Assembly: GCF_020215665.1 (NCBI RefSeq) | Contig: NZ_CP084061.1 | Location: forward strand, 3,890,501 to 3,954,500 | DNA: 64,000 bases | Direction: 5' to 3' | DNA from: Blautia parvula | GTDB lineage: Bacteria > Bacillota > Clostridia > Lachnospirales > Lachnospiraceae | Shown here: in pieces, positions 1 to 9,075 of the stretch | Numbering within the stretch: position 1 is the stretch's first letter | Layout: the number at the start of each line of letters is the position of its first letter | Position numbers and translations under genes: made by a program | The notes under the pieces: generated by a model | The model's database searches: none | Told to the model about the DNA's origin: nothing | What the model saw: only the letters and a program-made list of their open reading frames with translations

Positions 1-771
1 GCTTCCGCCAATCACATAATAACGCATCTCCTCTCCTTTTACGGAGACGCCGACTGCTTCTACCTTTTCGCTCGCAACCTCAAAGGACACGTCTGTGCTG
101 TGATCCACATAGATTCCGTAATTTTTATTCGTTATATAAAACGGAATATTTTTGTAACTAATCTGCGAAGAGGTTCCCCCATCCTCGTTCCAGCAGTCTA
201 CAGTCTGACCGTTTTTTACAAATGCGGTAAACCTTTCACCAAGACCATAGACACATTCTCCTGCTGCCAGCGAAAACTCTGAGACAATGTAAGGATTGTA
301 GTCCTCAGCAAGATAATTCGTCTCCGGATACTTGGTTGAATTTTTTCTGTCATGTCTCATGTATCCCACATTTTTAAACCCACATGATGTCATATCTTTC
401 CCGCTTCTTTTATAGCTGATATAGAACTCTTTGAGCCCCACATGTACACTCACATTCCCTGCTGACATCACCGCCTCATCCTCGCTGATGTCTACATTTA
501 CGATACATTTTTCCCTATTCAGCATAAACCGGGGTTCTCTCTTTTCGTATCCTTCAAAATGAAAACATCTTACCGAAATAATATCCTCATCTGCTGAGGT
601 AAACTCAAACGTCAGCGTTCCGACGTCCAATGCGCACGCGCGATTGCAGATGGTCCGGAACGGAGCAGTCACCCTCATGCCGTTTTCTATTTCTTCCACT
701 TCGTACGCCTGTACCGCGTAACATGCGTGAGCGGCCTCGCTCTTTTCCCAGAATCCCTCTGTAAATTTCAT
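1..771 (-). CDS. GH31 alpha-xylosidase, N-terminal part (runs off left edge)
   Basis: The first 257 codons of a glycoside hydrolase family 31 protein are present; the catalytic barrel lies beyond the left edge. The visible part is the N-terminal beta-sandwich typical of YicI-like alpha-xylosidases, with YGLGERF near residue 178 and NEDGGTSSQ followed by YKNIPF, a signature of this subgroup. No signal peptide is seen, so the enzyme should be cytoplasmic and release alpha-linked xylose from imported oligosaccharides such as isoprimeverose. The start is set by AGGAGGAG seven bases before the ATG. That ATG overlaps the stop of the upstream GH3 gene by four bases (ATGA), so the two are translationally coupled. 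Family assignment is firm; alpha-xylosidase rather than alpha-glucosidase is inferred from the subgroup motifs. Confidence 0.85.
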   Translation of the reverse strand, partial: MKFTEGFWEKSEAAHACYAVQAYEVEEIENGMRVTAPFRTICNRACALDVGTLTFEFTSADEDIISVRCFHFEGYEKREPRFMLNREKCIVNVDISEDEAVMSAGNVSVHVGLKEFYISYKRSGKDMTSCGFKNVGYMRHDRKNSTKYPETNYLAEDYNPYIVSEFSLAAGECVYGLGERFTAFVKNGQTVDCWNEDGGTSSQISYKNIPFYITNKNYGIYVDHSTDVSFEVASEKVEAVGVSVKGEEMRYYVIGGS

Positions 772-3197
772 GGCTTACTCCTCCTGCTAATGTTCTGTAC
801 TACTTCCGCCTTTGCATAAAATCCTCTCGTTCTACCGTCGATTACTGCACTGTCAGATACTTGCAGCTGCTCCTGAAGACGGATATCCCTGCAGGACGCT
901 CCAAGCGAAATGATATAATTCCCCTTTTCCACGAACCATTGCATGTCACGGTCCAGGAAGGCAAACTGAGACACCTTCATCTCAAACCGCACTTTCTTTT
1001 CTTCTCCCTTTTTCAATTCCACTCTCGCGAATCCGGCCAGTTCCATTGTCGGACGCACCATCTGCGATACGGCATCTGTAAAATACATCTGGACAACTTC
1101 TGTTCCGTCAAAGTCACCTGTATTTTTAATCAGTGCTTCCACCTTGATGACAGACGACGCACTAACGACCTTTTCCTCGATCTTCATATCAGAATACTCA
1201 AAAGAAGTATAGCTCAACCCATGTCCGAAATAATAGAGAGGCTCTGCCGTATCATTGATATATCCGTTTTTATTCCGAATCATTCCGGTATGCCCAGCTG
1301 CAACATAGCCGCTTCCTCTCGGAAGGCCATAGTAAATCGGAAGCTGTCCTGCATTTCTTGCCACAGTGACGGGAAGACGCCCGGACGGATTCACCTCACC
1401 GAAGAGCAATCTGCACAGAGCGCTGCTTCCCATTTCTCCCGGCTGCCATACTTCCACGATAGCATTGAAATGTGACGCGGTAAACTCGTTTGACAGGGGA
1501 CGTCCGTCATAATGAAGTACGACTGTTTTCTTATGTAATCCGTAAATTTTTCTTGCAAATTCTTCCTGTGCCCCCGGCAGATCAATGTCTGTAGCATCCA
1601 CGCCCTCCCCAACCGTAGAAGTGCTTCCCCAGCCGTTTTTACCTCCGAGCGTCAGCAAGACTACATCGGCATCGGCCGCAGCACGCACTGCCTCTTCCAT
1701 TCCGCCAAGTTCAGTTCCCGCACAGTTTATCCCCTTTGCAAACACCACCTCTGTGTTAGGAAGATATTCTTTTAATTTCTGATAAAGTGTTTTTGCTTTC
1801 GGAAAATCTTTCTGTATCTGCTTATTTACCCTGGGTGAGGTATCACGAACCTGTCCTATATATTCCTGATCAATATCATAGATAATGACTCCCGGTTCCT
1901 CAAAGTCCTGCCCGTCTTCCTCTCTCGACATCGTCATATCGATTACTGCAGGATAAGAAAATGTCCCGAACAAACTTCGGATGTTGTCCGCATGAGGACC
2001 AACTACCGCAAGTTTATTTATCTGTTTTGACAGTGGAAGAACATTGTTCTCATTTTTCAATAAAATAAAACTCTCCTCCGCTATCTTCTCATTCAGCCGC
2101 TCTGTTTCTTCTAAATGTAATGTCTTTTTTAGTTTTCTTAAGTCCGGATAAGGGTTTTCAAAAATACCCATTTCAAATTTCAGTCTCAGAACTCTCTCCA
2201 CCGCCTGATCGATCACAGATATGCTCAGCCGGCCGTCATTTACCGCTTCTTTCATGCGGTAATGGAACCCTTTCGGTCTCGGGTACTCTACATCCAGCCC
2301 GGCCTCAATTGCCTGAATTCCGGCCTCTTCAAATGTGGCGGCTACTGAAAATGGGTCTACCAGACGGTCCAGGGAGAGATAGTCGGAGACAACAAATCCA
2401 CGGAAACCAAGCGCATTTCTCAGTATTTCTGTGAGCATCTTTTTCGATCCCACAACCGGTTCCCCATTGATGGAACAATATGAATTCATAACACTCTTCA
2501 AATTGGCTTCCGTTATTGCACACTGGAAAGGTTTGCAGTGAATTTCCAGAAGATCTCTCTCCGAAACAAGATTGCGTCCCATATTGATTCCACCCTCTGT
2601 GACTCCATGTCCCGCAAAATGTTTCGCTGTTGCCAAAATACCTTTTTTCATATCCTCTGACTGAATCCCTCTGACAAAGGCGCTCGACATCGCCGATACA
2701 AGAGCTGCATCTTCTCCGTATGTCTCTGTCATTCTTCCCCACCTCGGATCCCTGTCCACGTCCATCACAGGAGAGAGTGCCTGCCGAAATCCCACATACA
2801 ACATCTGGCGGCGTATGATGTCCGCCATCTGCTCCACAATCGCCGGGTCAAACGTAGACGCCTGAGCGATTGCACTAGGAAATACATCGGCCTCCGTATA
2901 CTGTGCCCCTGCACACGCTTCACAATGAATCAGTGCCGGAATTCCGAGCCTTGTCTCATTTACCAGATATCTCTGTAATTTGTCCGCGTACTTCACAATT
3001 TCTTCTACACTGTCTGCCACAGTGAATGCGCCAACATTCCCAATACCGTTTGGTACATATTCCTTAAAATCAGGAATCTCCTCCGTGATTGTCACAAGAC
3101 ATGTAATCTGATCGATTTTCTCCTCAAATGTCATTCTCTGCATCAGGTCCTTAAGCCTTTCCTCCACCGGAAGGCTGCTGTCTTTGTAATTCGCCAT
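768..3197 (-). CDS. GH3 beta-glucosidase/beta-xylosidase
   Basis: An 809-residue family 3 glycoside hydrolase. The (beta/alpha)8 domain carries DRDPRWGR near residue 148, KHFAGHG at 192-198 and the nucleophile aspartate in GFVVSDY (D272). The alpha/beta sandwich domain and a C-terminal fibronectin type III-like domain follow. There is no signal peptide, so it should act on imported oligosaccharides. It is the fourth gene of the importer operon and overlaps the GH31 start, which supports joint beta-glucoside or beta-xyloside plus alpha-xyloside removal. The only in-frame ATG follows a GAAGG about nine bases upstream; a GGAG directly touching the ATG is too close to be the main site. Beta-glucosidase and beta-xylosidase cannot be told apart from sequence alone. 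Confidence 0.9.
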   Translation of the reverse strand: MANYKDSSLPVEERLKDLMQRMTFEEKIDQITCLVTITEEIPDFKEYVPNGIGNVGAFTVADSVEEIVKYADKLQRYLVNETRLGIPALIHCEACAGAQYTEADVFPSAIAQASTFDPAIVEQMADIIRRQMLYVGFRQALSPVMDVDRDPRWGRMTETYGEDAALVSAMSSAFVRGIQSEDMKKGILATAKHFAGHGVTEGGINMGRNLVSERDLLEIHCKPFQCAITEANLKSVMNSYCSINGEPVVGSKKMLTEILRNALGFRGFVVSDYLSLDRLVDPFSVAATFEEAGIQAIEAGLDVEYPRPKGFHYRMKEAVNDGRLSISVIDQAVERVLRLKFEMGIFENPYPDLRKLKKTLHLEETERLNEKIAEESFILLKNENNVLPLSKQINKLAVVGPHADNIRSLFGTFSYPAVIDMTMSREEDGQDFEEPGVIIYDIDQEYIGQVRDTSPRVNKQIQKDFPKAKTLYQKLKEYLPNTEVVFAKGINCAGTELGGMEEAVRAAADADVVLLTLGGKNGWGSTSTVGEGVDATDIDLPGAQEEFARKIYGLHKKTVVLHYDGRPLSNEFTASHFNAIVEVWQPGEMGSSALCRLLFGEVNPSGRLPVTVARNAGQLPIYYGLPRGSGYVAAGHTGMIRNKNGYINDTAEPLYYFGHGLSYTSFEYSDMKIEEKVVSASSVIKVEALIKNTGDFDGTEVVQMYFTDAVSQMVRPTMELAGFARVELKKGEEKKVRFEMKVSQFAFLDRDMQWFVEKGNYIISLGASCRDIRLQEQLQVSDSAVIDGRTRGFYAKAEVVQNISRRSKP

Positions 3198-3250
3198 CTC
3201 CTTTTACCTTCTTTCTTGTGCTGTCTTTCTGAATGGACTGCTTTATCGGA

Positions 3251-4219
3251 TCATTTCAGATACTCGTCCACATTTTCTGCTGTGACGATTTTAAACGGAA
3301 TGCTGACATCCTCGATATCTGCCGGGTCTTTCCCATTTTTCAGGTCCTCGAAAATCTGAACGCCTGCTTCTGCCTGTGCTTTTGCATCCTGCAGAGAAGT
3401 CATCGTCATTTCTCCGTTTTTAATAGATTCCAGTGCGTCATCACTTCCGTCCACACCGAGCACCTGAATGCTGTCCAGTTTTCCCGCCGATTTCAATGCC
3501 TCAACAACTCCCAGTGCCGCATCGTCATTCTGGCATACGATTGCGTCAAAACTGTCATATGACAACAGACAGTCATCCGCCGTACTCATCCCGAGATCTT
3601 TTGCATTTTCCACGTTATATTCACCTAAAATTGTAATATTACTGTCTTTCAACGCATCTGCCAGACCCTGTTTACGGTCAATATACTGCTGGTCGTTCGG
3701 TGCTCCTGTGAAGTATAAGATAGATGCTCCTTCCGGAAATGCCTCCCGAAGATATTCACCCTGTGCTTTTCCCGCATCATAGTTCGGAGAACCAACATAA
3801 ATATATCCGTCATAATCATCCCCGCCCGATACCGTAGTCAAAAATGAAATGTAAGGAAGTCCTGCGCTTTTCGCCGCCTCAAGCGCCGGTATAGATCCGT
3901 CCAGATCGTTGCTGATAGCTGACACTACATTTACGTTCTGTACAATAAAATCATCAATCTGTCCGTTCTGTACATTTGTATCTCCCCCTGCATCTGTGAC
4001 TGTAATATCAATTCCTTTCGCCTCTGCCATCTCTTTTAAATACGTTCTGAATTTTGCACAATAATTGTACGTATCACTGTTGTTTGCAAATCCCACTAAG
4101 TACTCTTCACTTTTCTTTCCTGTATCGCCCGTATCACCTGCCTTGTCCGTTCCGCATCCTGTCATTACCGTCATACATGCCATAATTCCCGCCACCATCA
4201 CTGCTAATTTTTTCTTCAT
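3251..4219 (-). CDS. RbsB-like sugar-binding lipoprotein
   Basis: A 322-residue periplasmic-binding-protein family 4 component (ribose/xylose/galactose type) of the adjacent importer. A lipoprotein signal peptide ends in VMTGC with the lipidated cysteine at residue 22, and an acidic Gly/Asp/Thr/Ser linker follows. The mature part shows the two-lobe pattern with QNDDAALG and LGVDGSDD in the C-terminal half. It lies 24 bases after the permease and 53 bases before GH3, in the unusual order ATPase-permease-binding protein. AAGGAGG precedes the ATG. The substrate is inferred from the GH3/GH31 neighbours (mono- or disaccharides from a xylose-containing glycan); ribose or xylose itself remains possible. 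Confidence 0.88.
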   Translation of the reverse strand: MKKKLAVMVAGIMACMTVMTGCGTDKAGDTGDTGKKSEEYLVGFANNSDTYNYCAKFRTYLKEMAEAKGIDITVTDAGGDTNVQNGQIDDFIVQNVNVVSAISNDLDGSIPALEAAKSAGLPYISFLTTVSGGDDYDGYIYVGSPNYDAGKAQGEYLREAFPEGASILYFTGAPNDQQYIDRKQGLADALKDSNITILGEYNVENAKDLGMSTADDCLLSYDSFDAIVCQNDDAALGVVEALKSAGKLDSIQVLGVDGSDDALESIKNGEMTMTSLQDAKAQAEAGVQIFEDLKNGKDPADIEDVSIPFKIVTAENVDEYLK

Positions 4220-4243
4220 TGTTTTTTCCTCCTTAATTTTTAT

Positions 4244-5200
4244 TTATTTACTTTTTTTATTTTCTTTTGTCTTAATATCAATGATCACTGCCACCGCAAT
4301 TAACAAACCCTTCACAATCAACTGGTACTGGGTAGATACATGCAGCAGATTCAGTATGTTGTTGATCAATCCTACGATGATCGAACCGATTAAGGCTCCT
4401 GTTACCGTTCCGATTCCTCCTAAAAAGCTAGTCCCGCCCACAATCACCGCAGTAATGGCATCAAACTCATACCCTTCTCCCACAGAAGGCATTCCCGCCA
4501 TCAAACGCGACATCAGCACTACACCTGCCAGTCCTGTCAGCGCACCGCTCAGTGTAAATATCAGCCGCTTTATGCGCTTCGTATTAATGCCCGAGGCAAT
4601 TGCCGCCTTCTCACATCCTCCGATAGCATAAATATAAGTTCCGAATGTTGTCTTTTTCATCAATATCGCTATGGCTACTACCATAACAAGCGTAATGATA
4701 ACCGGAACCGGTATTCCAAGAACTGCACCATATCCCAGAGGTCTAGCTTTCTGCACGCCGCCGATTGTCTGCCCGTTTGTATAAATCTGAACAATTCCCT
4801 GAAGTACATAGGTCATTGCCAGAGTCGCAATAAATGGCTGTAGCTTATAGTGGGTAATTAAAAATCCGTTCACCCAGCCGCAAAGACATCCGATTGCGAT
4901 ACCCGCCAGTATCGCCAGCGGCAGATTTCCCGTTCCTGCAAGGATTCCCGCCGAAATACACGCTGATGTTGTACACAAAAATCCCGCTGACAAGTCAATC
5001 ATTCCTGATACGATCAACATCGTCTCGCCACAGGCAATAATGGTAACCACAGAAATCTGTTTTAATATGTTAATCAAATTCTGGGGTTTTAAAAAGTTAT
5101 GATTAATGACTGCCGATGCAATAAATAAAAAAATCATGATAAGTACGATTCCGTATTTTCTGTATATCTCTCCCGATGATAATCTCGTTTTATTTTTCAT
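4244..5200 (-). CDS. RbsC-like sugar ABC transporter permease
   Basis: A permease of the branched-chain/ribose type (BPD_transp_2 family), about 318 residues with eight to ten hydrophobic segments. It has the typical SGMIDLSAG stretch near the N-terminus and VGGTSFLGGIGTVTGALIG near the C-terminus. An upstream in-frame ATG exists at 5215, but the ATG at 5200 is preferred because GGAGG lies seven bases before it. With that start the gene overlaps the ATPase stop by 11 bases, which indicates translational coupling. It forms the membrane pore of the importer with the neighbouring dual ATPase and RbsB-like lipoprotein. Confidence 0.9.
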   Translation of the reverse strand: MKNKTRLSSGEIYRKYGIVLIMIFLFIASAVINHNFLKPQNLINILKQISVVTIIACGETMLIVSGMIDLSAGFLCTTSACISAGILAGTGNLPLAILAGIAIGCLCGWVNGFLITHYKLQPFIATLAMTYVLQGIVQIYTNGQTIGGVQKARPLGYGAVLGIPVPVIITLVMVVAIAILMKKTTFGTYIYAIGGCEKAAIASGINTKRIKRLIFTLSGALTGLAGVVLMSRLMAGMPSVGEGYEFDAITAVIVGGTSFLGGIGTVTGALIGSIIVGLINNILNLLHVSTQYQLIVKGLLIAVAVIIDIKTKENKKSK

Positions 5201-6692
5201 CTTTCGCCTCCACAATTATTTTCATAATTTTATCCTGAACCAGATCCTCACGCTCTAAAATTTTCAACAATTTCCCGTCACCGACCACTCCTACTCTATG
5301 GCTCATGGAAAGCACCTCCGGCATATCAGAAGAGATGAGAATAATTGCCATGCCCTGCCTCGCAAACTCTGTAATGAGGGAATAGATTTCTTCCTTTGCA
5401 CCTACATCAATTCCTCTTGTCGGCTCATCTAAAATAAGAAGCTTAATATCCCGCACAAGCCATTTTGCCAATACTACCTTCTGCTGGTTTCCGCCGCTTA
5501 GATTCTCTGCCAGTGTACTCATACCCGGTGCTTTCACTGAAAGTTCGGAACAAATAGCATTTCCCTTTTTCTTTACCTGCTTCACATTCCAGAAACCTAG
5601 TCTCGCAAATAAATCCCCATTCGGAAGTTTGATATTGTCTTCTATCGGTCTCACACCCACAAATCCGTAAGTCCTTCTGTCCTCCGTCACCATTGCAATC
5701 CCATGCCGTATTGCATTTTTGACAGAGCGTATCTTCACCTCTTTTCCCTCCATCAGGATCTCTCCCTTTTCCAGATGATCCAATCCGAATATTGTCTGAA
5801 CAATCTCACTTCTCCCTGCGCCTACCATACCTGCAAGGCCGAAAATCTCTCCTTCATGAACCCGGAACGAAATGTCTCGAAACACCCCTTCATTCGTCAA
5901 ATTCTTCACTTCAAGCACAACTCGATCCTGATGTTCTGAAATTGGCGGATAGATATCTTCGATATCCCTCCCGACCATCATAGATATAAGCTGCTCTTCC
6001 GTAGTGTTTTTTATTTCCCCCGATGCAATCCACTTTCCGTCGCGCAAAACCGTATATTCATCGCAGAGTGCGAACACTTCTTCCAGCCTGTGAGAGATAA
6101 AAACGAATGCAATCCCAGTCTCTTTCAGTTTGCATACTGTCTTAAAAAGAATGCCAGTCTCCGCACTTGTCAGAGATGATGTCGGTTCATCCATAATAAT
6201 GACTTTACTGTTTCTCGAAATTGCTTTCAGAATTTCAATCATCTGACACTGAGCCACATTCAGATTTCCCATTTTTTCATCGGGCTCATAATCCAGATTC
6301 ATTATTTTTAATAATTCCTTTGTTTGCTTCTTTCTCTCCTTTTTGTTCAAAAATAATTTTCCTTTTTTCTGTTCTCTCCCTAAAAACAAGTTCTCTGATA
6401 TCGTCAGCTCAGGTACATAGTTCAATTCCTGTGCGACAATAGAAATTCCATGTGCATAGGCATCCTTCTCTGACTTCATATGAATCTCTTTTCCTTCACA
6501 AAAAACTGTTCCGCCATAACCGGTATATGTTCCCGACAATATCTTCATCAGTGTTGACTTGCCGGCTCCGTTTTCACCGACCAGTGCATGAACTGTGGAA
6601 GAACGTATCTTCATATTGACCTGATCCAATGCAACTACACCCGGAAACTCTTTGCGTATGTTTTTTAGTTCCACAATTGTACGCCTCACCAA
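5190..6692 (-). CDS. RbsA/XylG-type dual ABC ATPase
   Basis: A duplicated ABC ATPase of about 500 residues. The first half has Walker A GENGAGKST and Walker B VIIMDEP with a weak signature. The second half has the degenerate Walker A GMVGAGRSE and the signature LSGGNQQK. This two-domain form energises ribose/xylose/galactose importers and matches the adjacent RbsC- and RbsB-like genes. The longest reading frame starts at 6728, but that ATG lies upstream of the SD and inside an operator. An AAGGAGGG seven bases before a TTG at 6692 (then GTG at 6689) makes the later start far more likely, giving MVRRTIVEL. It is the first gene of the operon. Confidence 0.9.
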   Translation of the reverse strand: MVRRTIVELKNIRKEFPGVVALDQVNMKIRSSTVHALVGENGAGKSTLMKILSGTYTGYGGTVFCEGKEIHMKSEKDAYAHGISIVAQELNYVPELTISENLFLGREQKKGKLFLNKKERKKQTKELLKIMNLDYEPDEKMGNLNVAQCQMIEILKAISRNSKVIIMDEPTSSLTSAETGILFKTVCKLKETGIAFVFISHRLEEVFALCDEYTVLRDGKWIASGEIKNTTEEQLISMMVGRDIEDIYPPISEHQDRVVLEVKNLTNEGVFRDISFRVHEGEIFGLAGMVGAGRSEIVQTIFGLDHLEKGEILMEGKEVKIRSVKNAIRHGIAMVTEDRRTYGFVGVRPIEDNIKLPNGDLFARLGFWNVKQVKKKGNAICSELSVKAPGMSTLAENLSGGNQQKVVLAKWLVRDIKLLILDEPTRGIDVGAKEEIYSLITEFARQGMAIILISSDMPEVLSMSHRVGVVGDGKLLKILEREDLVQDKIMKIIVEAKDEK

Positions 6693-6712
6693 AATGTTCC
6701 CTCCTTTTTTGT

Positions 6713-6724
6713 CTAAACGTTTTA
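6713..6724. promoter_or_regulatory. LacI-type operator 1 (AAACGTTT)
   Basis: The palindrome TAAACGTTTTAA lies between the predicted transcription start and the SD of the importer operon. Its central CG and AT-rich arms are typical of LacI-family operators. Two more copies occur about 120 and 142 bases further upstream. The LacI gene at 6954-7973 is the obvious candidate ligand-responsive repressor; a CcpA-type site is an alternative reading. Confidence 0.6.
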
Positions 6725-6760
6725 ACAATTAGTTTTTTTAACTCTTTGTTTTATGTTGAT

Positions 6761-6789
6761 ATTATATCATATTCATTGTATTTCTTCAA
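6761..6789 (-). promoter_or_regulatory. Sigma-A promoter of the importer/GH3/GH31 operon
   Basis: On the minus strand TTGAAG (6784-6789) is followed after exactly 17 bases by TATAAT (6761-6766). Transcription would start near 6754, about 60 bases before the TTG start of the ATPase gene. Operator 1 lies in the early transcribed region and operators 2 and 3 lie upstream, so a repressor could bind both sides of this promoter. Confidence 0.7.
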
Positions 6790-6831
6790 TAAATAAGGCT
6801 TATTTTTGTTTATTTTGTATAATATTACTCG

Positions 6832-6868
6832 TCAAAACGTTTCAACACTTGTATTTAAACGTTTCAAC
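6832..6868. promoter_or_regulatory. Tandem LacI-type operators 2 and 3 (AAACGTTT)
   Basis: Two palindromic cores AAACGTTT at 6835-6842 and 6857-6864 are spaced 22 bases centre to centre, about two helical turns. Both are followed by TCAAC on the plus strand. They lie upstream of the operon promoter and, with operator 1 downstream of it, could support repression by DNA looping by the neighbouring LacI-family protein. Confidence 0.6.
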
Positions 6869-6911
6869 ACTGTTAATAATAAACAGGCATAAATGGTATT
6901 ATTTTACATAC

Positions 6912-6942
6912 TAAAAGAGCCGGTTCATGCACCGGCTCTTTT
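6912..6942 (-). terminator. Rho-independent terminator of the LacI gene
   Basis: AAAAGAGCCGGT pairs perfectly with ACCGGCTCTTTT around a six-base loop, ending in a T-run on either strand. It begins 12 bases after the stop of the LacI gene. It separates that gene from the downstream operon promoter, so the operon does not depend on LacI read-through. Confidence 0.85.
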
Positions 6943-6953
6943 ATAAAACCATT

Positions 6954-7973
6954 TTAAATTTTCCTTGTACTGCCCCGAAGTAAAAGTTGTGGTTTATACT
7001 CCCTCACGTTCCTTCCCTTTTTTTCTGTGCACTCGATCAGCTCCATAGTGCGTTCTCCTATATACTTCCCTATTTCTTCCACCGGAATACCTATTGTTGT
7101 CAGTGGCACCTGCATCACATCCGCGAACGGAACATTATCGAAACCGACCACAGAGACTTCCTCTGGGATGCTGACCCCGTACATTCTCGCCGCACGATAA
7201 ATACCAAATGCCATCTCGTCATTCATAGAGAAAATAGCCGTCACCTTTTTTCCCATAATATAGGAAAATAACATGTATCCGCTATTCATGGTATAATCCC
7301 CATAGACAACCAGTTTTTCATCATAAGAAATCCCAGCTTCCTGAAGAGCCATTTTATATCCTTCCAAACGCTCCTGTGTCACCTGATAATTCTTTTTCCC
7401 CGCCACACAGCCAATCCTTCTGTGTCCGTAATCTATGAGATGCTTGGTTGCAATATATCCGCCCTGACGGTAATCAAACACTACATCTGTCCCCTCACAT
7501 GCAAATCCATAATTATCCATAGTCATTACCGGTACATCTAACTGCAAAATGGCATCATTCAATTTCTTTTTTTCTTCATTCGTATATTTCTCAAGCGATT
7601 TCGCCCAGATCAAGGCACTGATATTTCCCGCACCCACGTTCCGAAGTAGATCACACTCCACGGCTCCATCATCTTCTATAATATGGCAGACAAGAGAGTA
7701 GCCTCTTTTTTCAACCACATTGTTAATCTCCATGAAAAGCGATGAAATATGGGTATTCCGCAAATCATTAAAGACAATCCCTATCAGCTTACTCTTTTTA
7801 TTTACAAGGCTTACTGCTGCATTATTCGGCTGATAATTATACTTTCTTGCAACTTCTATTACTTTTGCTTTTGTCTTCTCCGACACCCTCGTTTTCTTTG
7901 AAGAGAGTGCCATAGACACCGTTGCCACCGAGACACCACACTCGCGAGCAATATCTTTTATCGTCACCTGCAT
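6954..7973 (-). CDS. LacI-family transcriptional regulator (importer operon)
   Basis: A 339-residue LacI/GalR regulator. The N-terminal helix-turn-helix reads VTIKDIARECGVSVATVS, followed by the hinge region (NYQPNNAAVSLV) and a type I periplasmic-binding-like sugar domain. ATG at 7973 is preferred over the GTG at 7976 because GGAGG lies seven bases before the ATG. It sits directly upstream of the glycan importer operon, in the same orientation but separated by a terminator. AAACGTTT operators flank the operon promoter, so it most likely represses the operon until a sugar derived from the transported glycan binds. The ligand is not known. Confidence 0.9.
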   Translation of the reverse strand: MQVTIKDIARECGVSVATVSMALSSKKTRVSEKTKAKVIEVARKYNYQPNNAAVSLVNKKSKLIGIVFNDLRNTHISSLFMEINNVVEKRGYSLVCHIIEDDGAVECDLLRNVGAGNISALIWAKSLEKYTNEEKKKLNDAILQLDVPVMTMDNYGFACEGTDVVFDYRQGGYIATKHLIDYGHRRIGCVAGKKNYQVTQERLEGYKMALQEAGISYDEKLVVYGDYTMNSGYMLFSYIMGKKVTAIFSMNDEMAFGIYRAARMYGVSIPEEVSVVGFDNVPFADVMQVPLTTIGIPVEEIGKYIGERTMELIECTEKKGRNVREYKPQLLLRGSTRKI

Positions 7974-8150
7974 CACCGTTCCTCCGATATATCTTCCACT
8001 CTGTTTCTATCTGTGTTTTTTGTCTATTTTACTATTGTAAAGCAAATCATAATGTCTGACAAGGAATTCCCCCGTACTTTCTTGTCTGGATCTCAAATTC
8101 ATTTGCTTCTGCCGTCCTTCCCTCCCACTAATTTCCTCTGCAGTCCAATC

Positions 8151-8195
8151 AAATGGAGCATTATCTCCTGCTTAGGTGATAATGCTCCATTTTTT
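8151..8195. terminator. Hairpin followed by T-run (plus strand)
   Basis: ATGGAGCATTATC (8153-8165) pairs with GATAATGCTCCAT (8178-8190), followed by TTTTT on the plus strand. On the minus strand the T-run is only three bases. It lies 35-80 bases past the stop of the minus-strand gene at 8232, so it may end that transcript. The strong U-run instead suits plus-strand transcription, for which no gene is seen. Confidence 0.6.
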
Positions 8196-8231
8196 AAGGC
8201 TATCTAATTCCCGACAGCTTCATTCTCCTTT

Positions 8232-8681
8232 CTAATATTTCACGGGTATCCAGACTTCTACTTCCCCCAAATCTTCTGCTTCATTCCACAAAACATACTT
8301 TTCGATGGTGGGCAGCCCACATTTGTCATACTGGCTCTGGGGAAGGAATTCCTGATTGATCTGCTGCCAGAGATTTCCCAGAACATTGTCTGAGATTTTT
8401 CCCTTGGCCTGAAAGATCAGCCACGTTGCCGGAGGATATTCATATGTCACAAATCCTTCTACCTCCGGCCCGTCCCAGAGAACGGCACACATATAATCAT
8501 TACTGCCATCCTCCTGAAATCCGAAGCACAATCCCAAATCAAAAAAACTACCACTGATAGCTTTCATTTTTTCATTGGTTCCATCACTCTTAACCACTGC
8601 CCAGGTACCTCCTCCATACGGAGTTGTCATTCTTATTCCCAATACCTGAAAAGCCCCTTTTTCTTCAACTACATACTTCAT
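8232..8681 (-). CDS. GyrI-like effector-binding domain protein
   Basis: A 149-residue free-standing GyrI-like/AraC effector-binding (SHS2-type) domain. It starts with the MKYVVEEKGAFQVLGIR strand pattern and ends with the VEVWIPVKY strand that is typical of the fold. Such domains bind small amphipathic molecules and usually sit behind a DNA-binding domain; none is attached here. The longest frame starts at a GTG at 8699 that lies inside the SD. AAAGGAG eight bases before the ATG at 8681 decides the start. Function is unknown; ligand sequestration or a low-level gyrase-inhibitor-like role are possibilities. Confidence 0.75.
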   Translation of the reverse strand: MKYVVEEKGAFQVLGIRMTTPYGGGTWAVVKSDGTNEKMKAISGSFFDLGLCFGFQEDGSNDYMCAVLWDGPEVEGFVTYEYPPATWLIFQAKGKISDNVLGNLWQQINQEFLPQSQYDKCGLPTIEKYVLWNEAEDLGEVEVWIPVKY

Positions 8682-8929
8682 AATCTCTACTCCTTTCACT
8701 GTATTTTAAGATTTAAGCCTGCAGTAAAATACTAGCAGAACAGCTTTTTGTCTTACATCTGATGCGTTGCATCCACTGCATTCTCCTGCCTGCCTTATGC
8801 TTAGTATAAGGCTTTCACAGCCTGTCTGCCCGATATATTCCCCACAGAAAATATCGGCACAAAACATATCTCTGGCTTTTTCATCCACTGAAGATTTCGG
8901 ACAGATGTCAAGAGGTGATTTTAAAAAGT

Positions 8930-8953
8930 TTATAGGGTGCTAATGACACCCTC
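8930..8953 (-). terminator. Weak terminator after the pyroglutamate operon
   Basis: On the minus strand AGGGTG and CACCCT form a six-base stem around a seven-base loop, and ATAAACTTTTT follows. It lies about 125 bases past the stop of the gamma-glutamylcyclotransferase-like gene, the last gene of the pyroglutamate operon. The stem is short, so termination strength is uncertain. Confidence 0.4.
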
Positions 8954-9075
8954 GACATAACCTGGCGTCATCTGAACTTCTTCCAATATAAGACATACAT
9001 TCATATCGGAACGTCTAAAATCAGTGACGGTGAATTGCAAACAGAAATTAATTGATACTACCACAGACAGATTAC

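Noticed and set aside
861-1475. Long plus-strand frame of 204 codons opposite the GH3 gene
   Set aside because: It lies wholly antisense to a well-supported GH3 gene, has no SD and a composition typical of a shadow frame.
4065-4631. Plus-strand frame of 188 codons rich in hydrophobic residues
   Set aside because: Antisense to the permease and binding-protein genes; the hydrophobic look mirrors the permease codons.
8706-8888. 60-codon minus-strand frame upstream of the GyrI-like gene, considered as a lost AraC DNA-binding domain
   Set aside because: No helix-turn-helix pattern and no SD; cysteine-rich sequence does not match AraC proteins.
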